From positions 186,001 through 250,000 of the forward strand of contig NZ_QNUJ01000005.1 of assembly GCF_003574625.1 (NCBI RefSeq): a DNA stretch of 64,000 bases, given 5' to 3'. Under the pieces are notes generated by a model that saw only the letters and a program-made list of their open reading frames with translations, made no database searches and was not told where the DNA came from. Below are positions 63,944 through 64,000 of the stretch, piece after piece (position 1 is the first letter of the stretch; the number at the start of each line of letters is the position of its first letter). The position numbers and the translations under genes were made by a program. This stretch comes from Shinella zoogloeoides (GTDB lineage Bacteria > Pseudomonadota > Alphaproteobacteria > Rhizobiales > Rhizobiaceae).

Positions 63944-64000
63944 TCAGTCGATCCGCTGGTCCATCGTCACGGCCGGCATCTCGCCGGCGCCGTGGGTGCG
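63944..64000 (-). CDS. 3' end of a gene running off the window (unknown)
   Basis: The minus-strand frame ends with a stop at 63944-63946, coding ...RTHGAGEMPAVTMDQRID. It is open to the right edge. Nothing here identifies the product; codon choice resembles the neighbours. Confidence 0.45.
   Translation of the reverse strand, partial: RTHGAGEMPAVTMDQRID

Overview
The window looks like a chromosomal segment from an alphaproteobacterium of the Rhizobiaceae (Rhizobium/Ensifer/Shinella type). The DNA is GC-rich and densely coding. Its gene content (sitABCD, DUF993 protein, DUF6101-like protein, HPE1-like small secreted protein, gltX-lysS pair, ornithine/lysine decarboxylase behind a structured leader) and its intergenic palindromic repeats are typical of that family. 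I see no insertion sequence, phage, CRISPR array, rRNA or tRNA gene, so this is mostly core chromosome with catabolic islands. The exact genus is not resolved from sequence alone.

Layout. 1-1.4 kb: a DUF993 (aldolase-fold) gene behind two LacI-type operators. 1.5-4.5 kb: uracil-DNA glycosylase, nucleoside hydrolase and a DadA-like FAD oxidase. 4.6-8.1 kb: sitABCD manganese/iron ABC importer with overlapping genes and a double operator around its promoter. 8.3-16.5 kb: housekeeping (glyS, purD, ubiA) with small envelope and hypothetical proteins. 16.8-23.4 kb: a six-repeat DUF1217 protein, FAD-linked oxidase plus Sua5-type tRNA enzyme, a degenerate GGDEF protein and an uncharacterised protein. 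23.7-26.3 kb: a cobalamin riboswitch followed by a Rieske oxygenase/reductase pair resembling glycine betaine demethylase GbcAB. 26.6-32.5 kb: lysS, gltX, a SLC13-type permease and TerC. 32.6-36.3 kb: TetR repressor divergent from an EmrAB-type efflux pump, with paired operators. 36.4-37.5 kb: Tat-exported phosphoesterase.

37.6-41.5 kb: LacI regulator, xylulokinase and xylose isomerase in one operon. 41.6-49.1 kb: LacI regulator divergent from a sugar ABC importer, sugar-phosphate isomerase/epimerase and Gfo/Idh dehydrogenase; the shared promoter region carries a 43-bp perfect inverted repeat. 49.1-56.4 kb: HD-GYP protein, a 0.75-kb unexplained gap, GH1 beta-glucosidase, TrhO, CYTH protein, KDPG aldolase, TerB-like protein, GNAT and a small membrane protein. 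56.5-58.1 kb: NicO metal exporter with DUF1007 partner. 58.2-61.5 kb: LysR regulator, speF-like leader RNA, ornithine/lysine decarboxylase and GNAT. 61.7-64 kb: glyoxalase-related protein, outer-membrane barrel, a small secreted Gly/Asn-rich protein and the 3' end of another gene.

The most interesting item is the cobalamin riboswitch in front of a GbcAB-like betaine demethylase. It suggests that B12 supply chooses between a corrinoid-dependent and an oxygen-dependent route of betaine demethylation. The window is also rich in CG-centred LacI-type palindromes, each next to a sugar-related gene.
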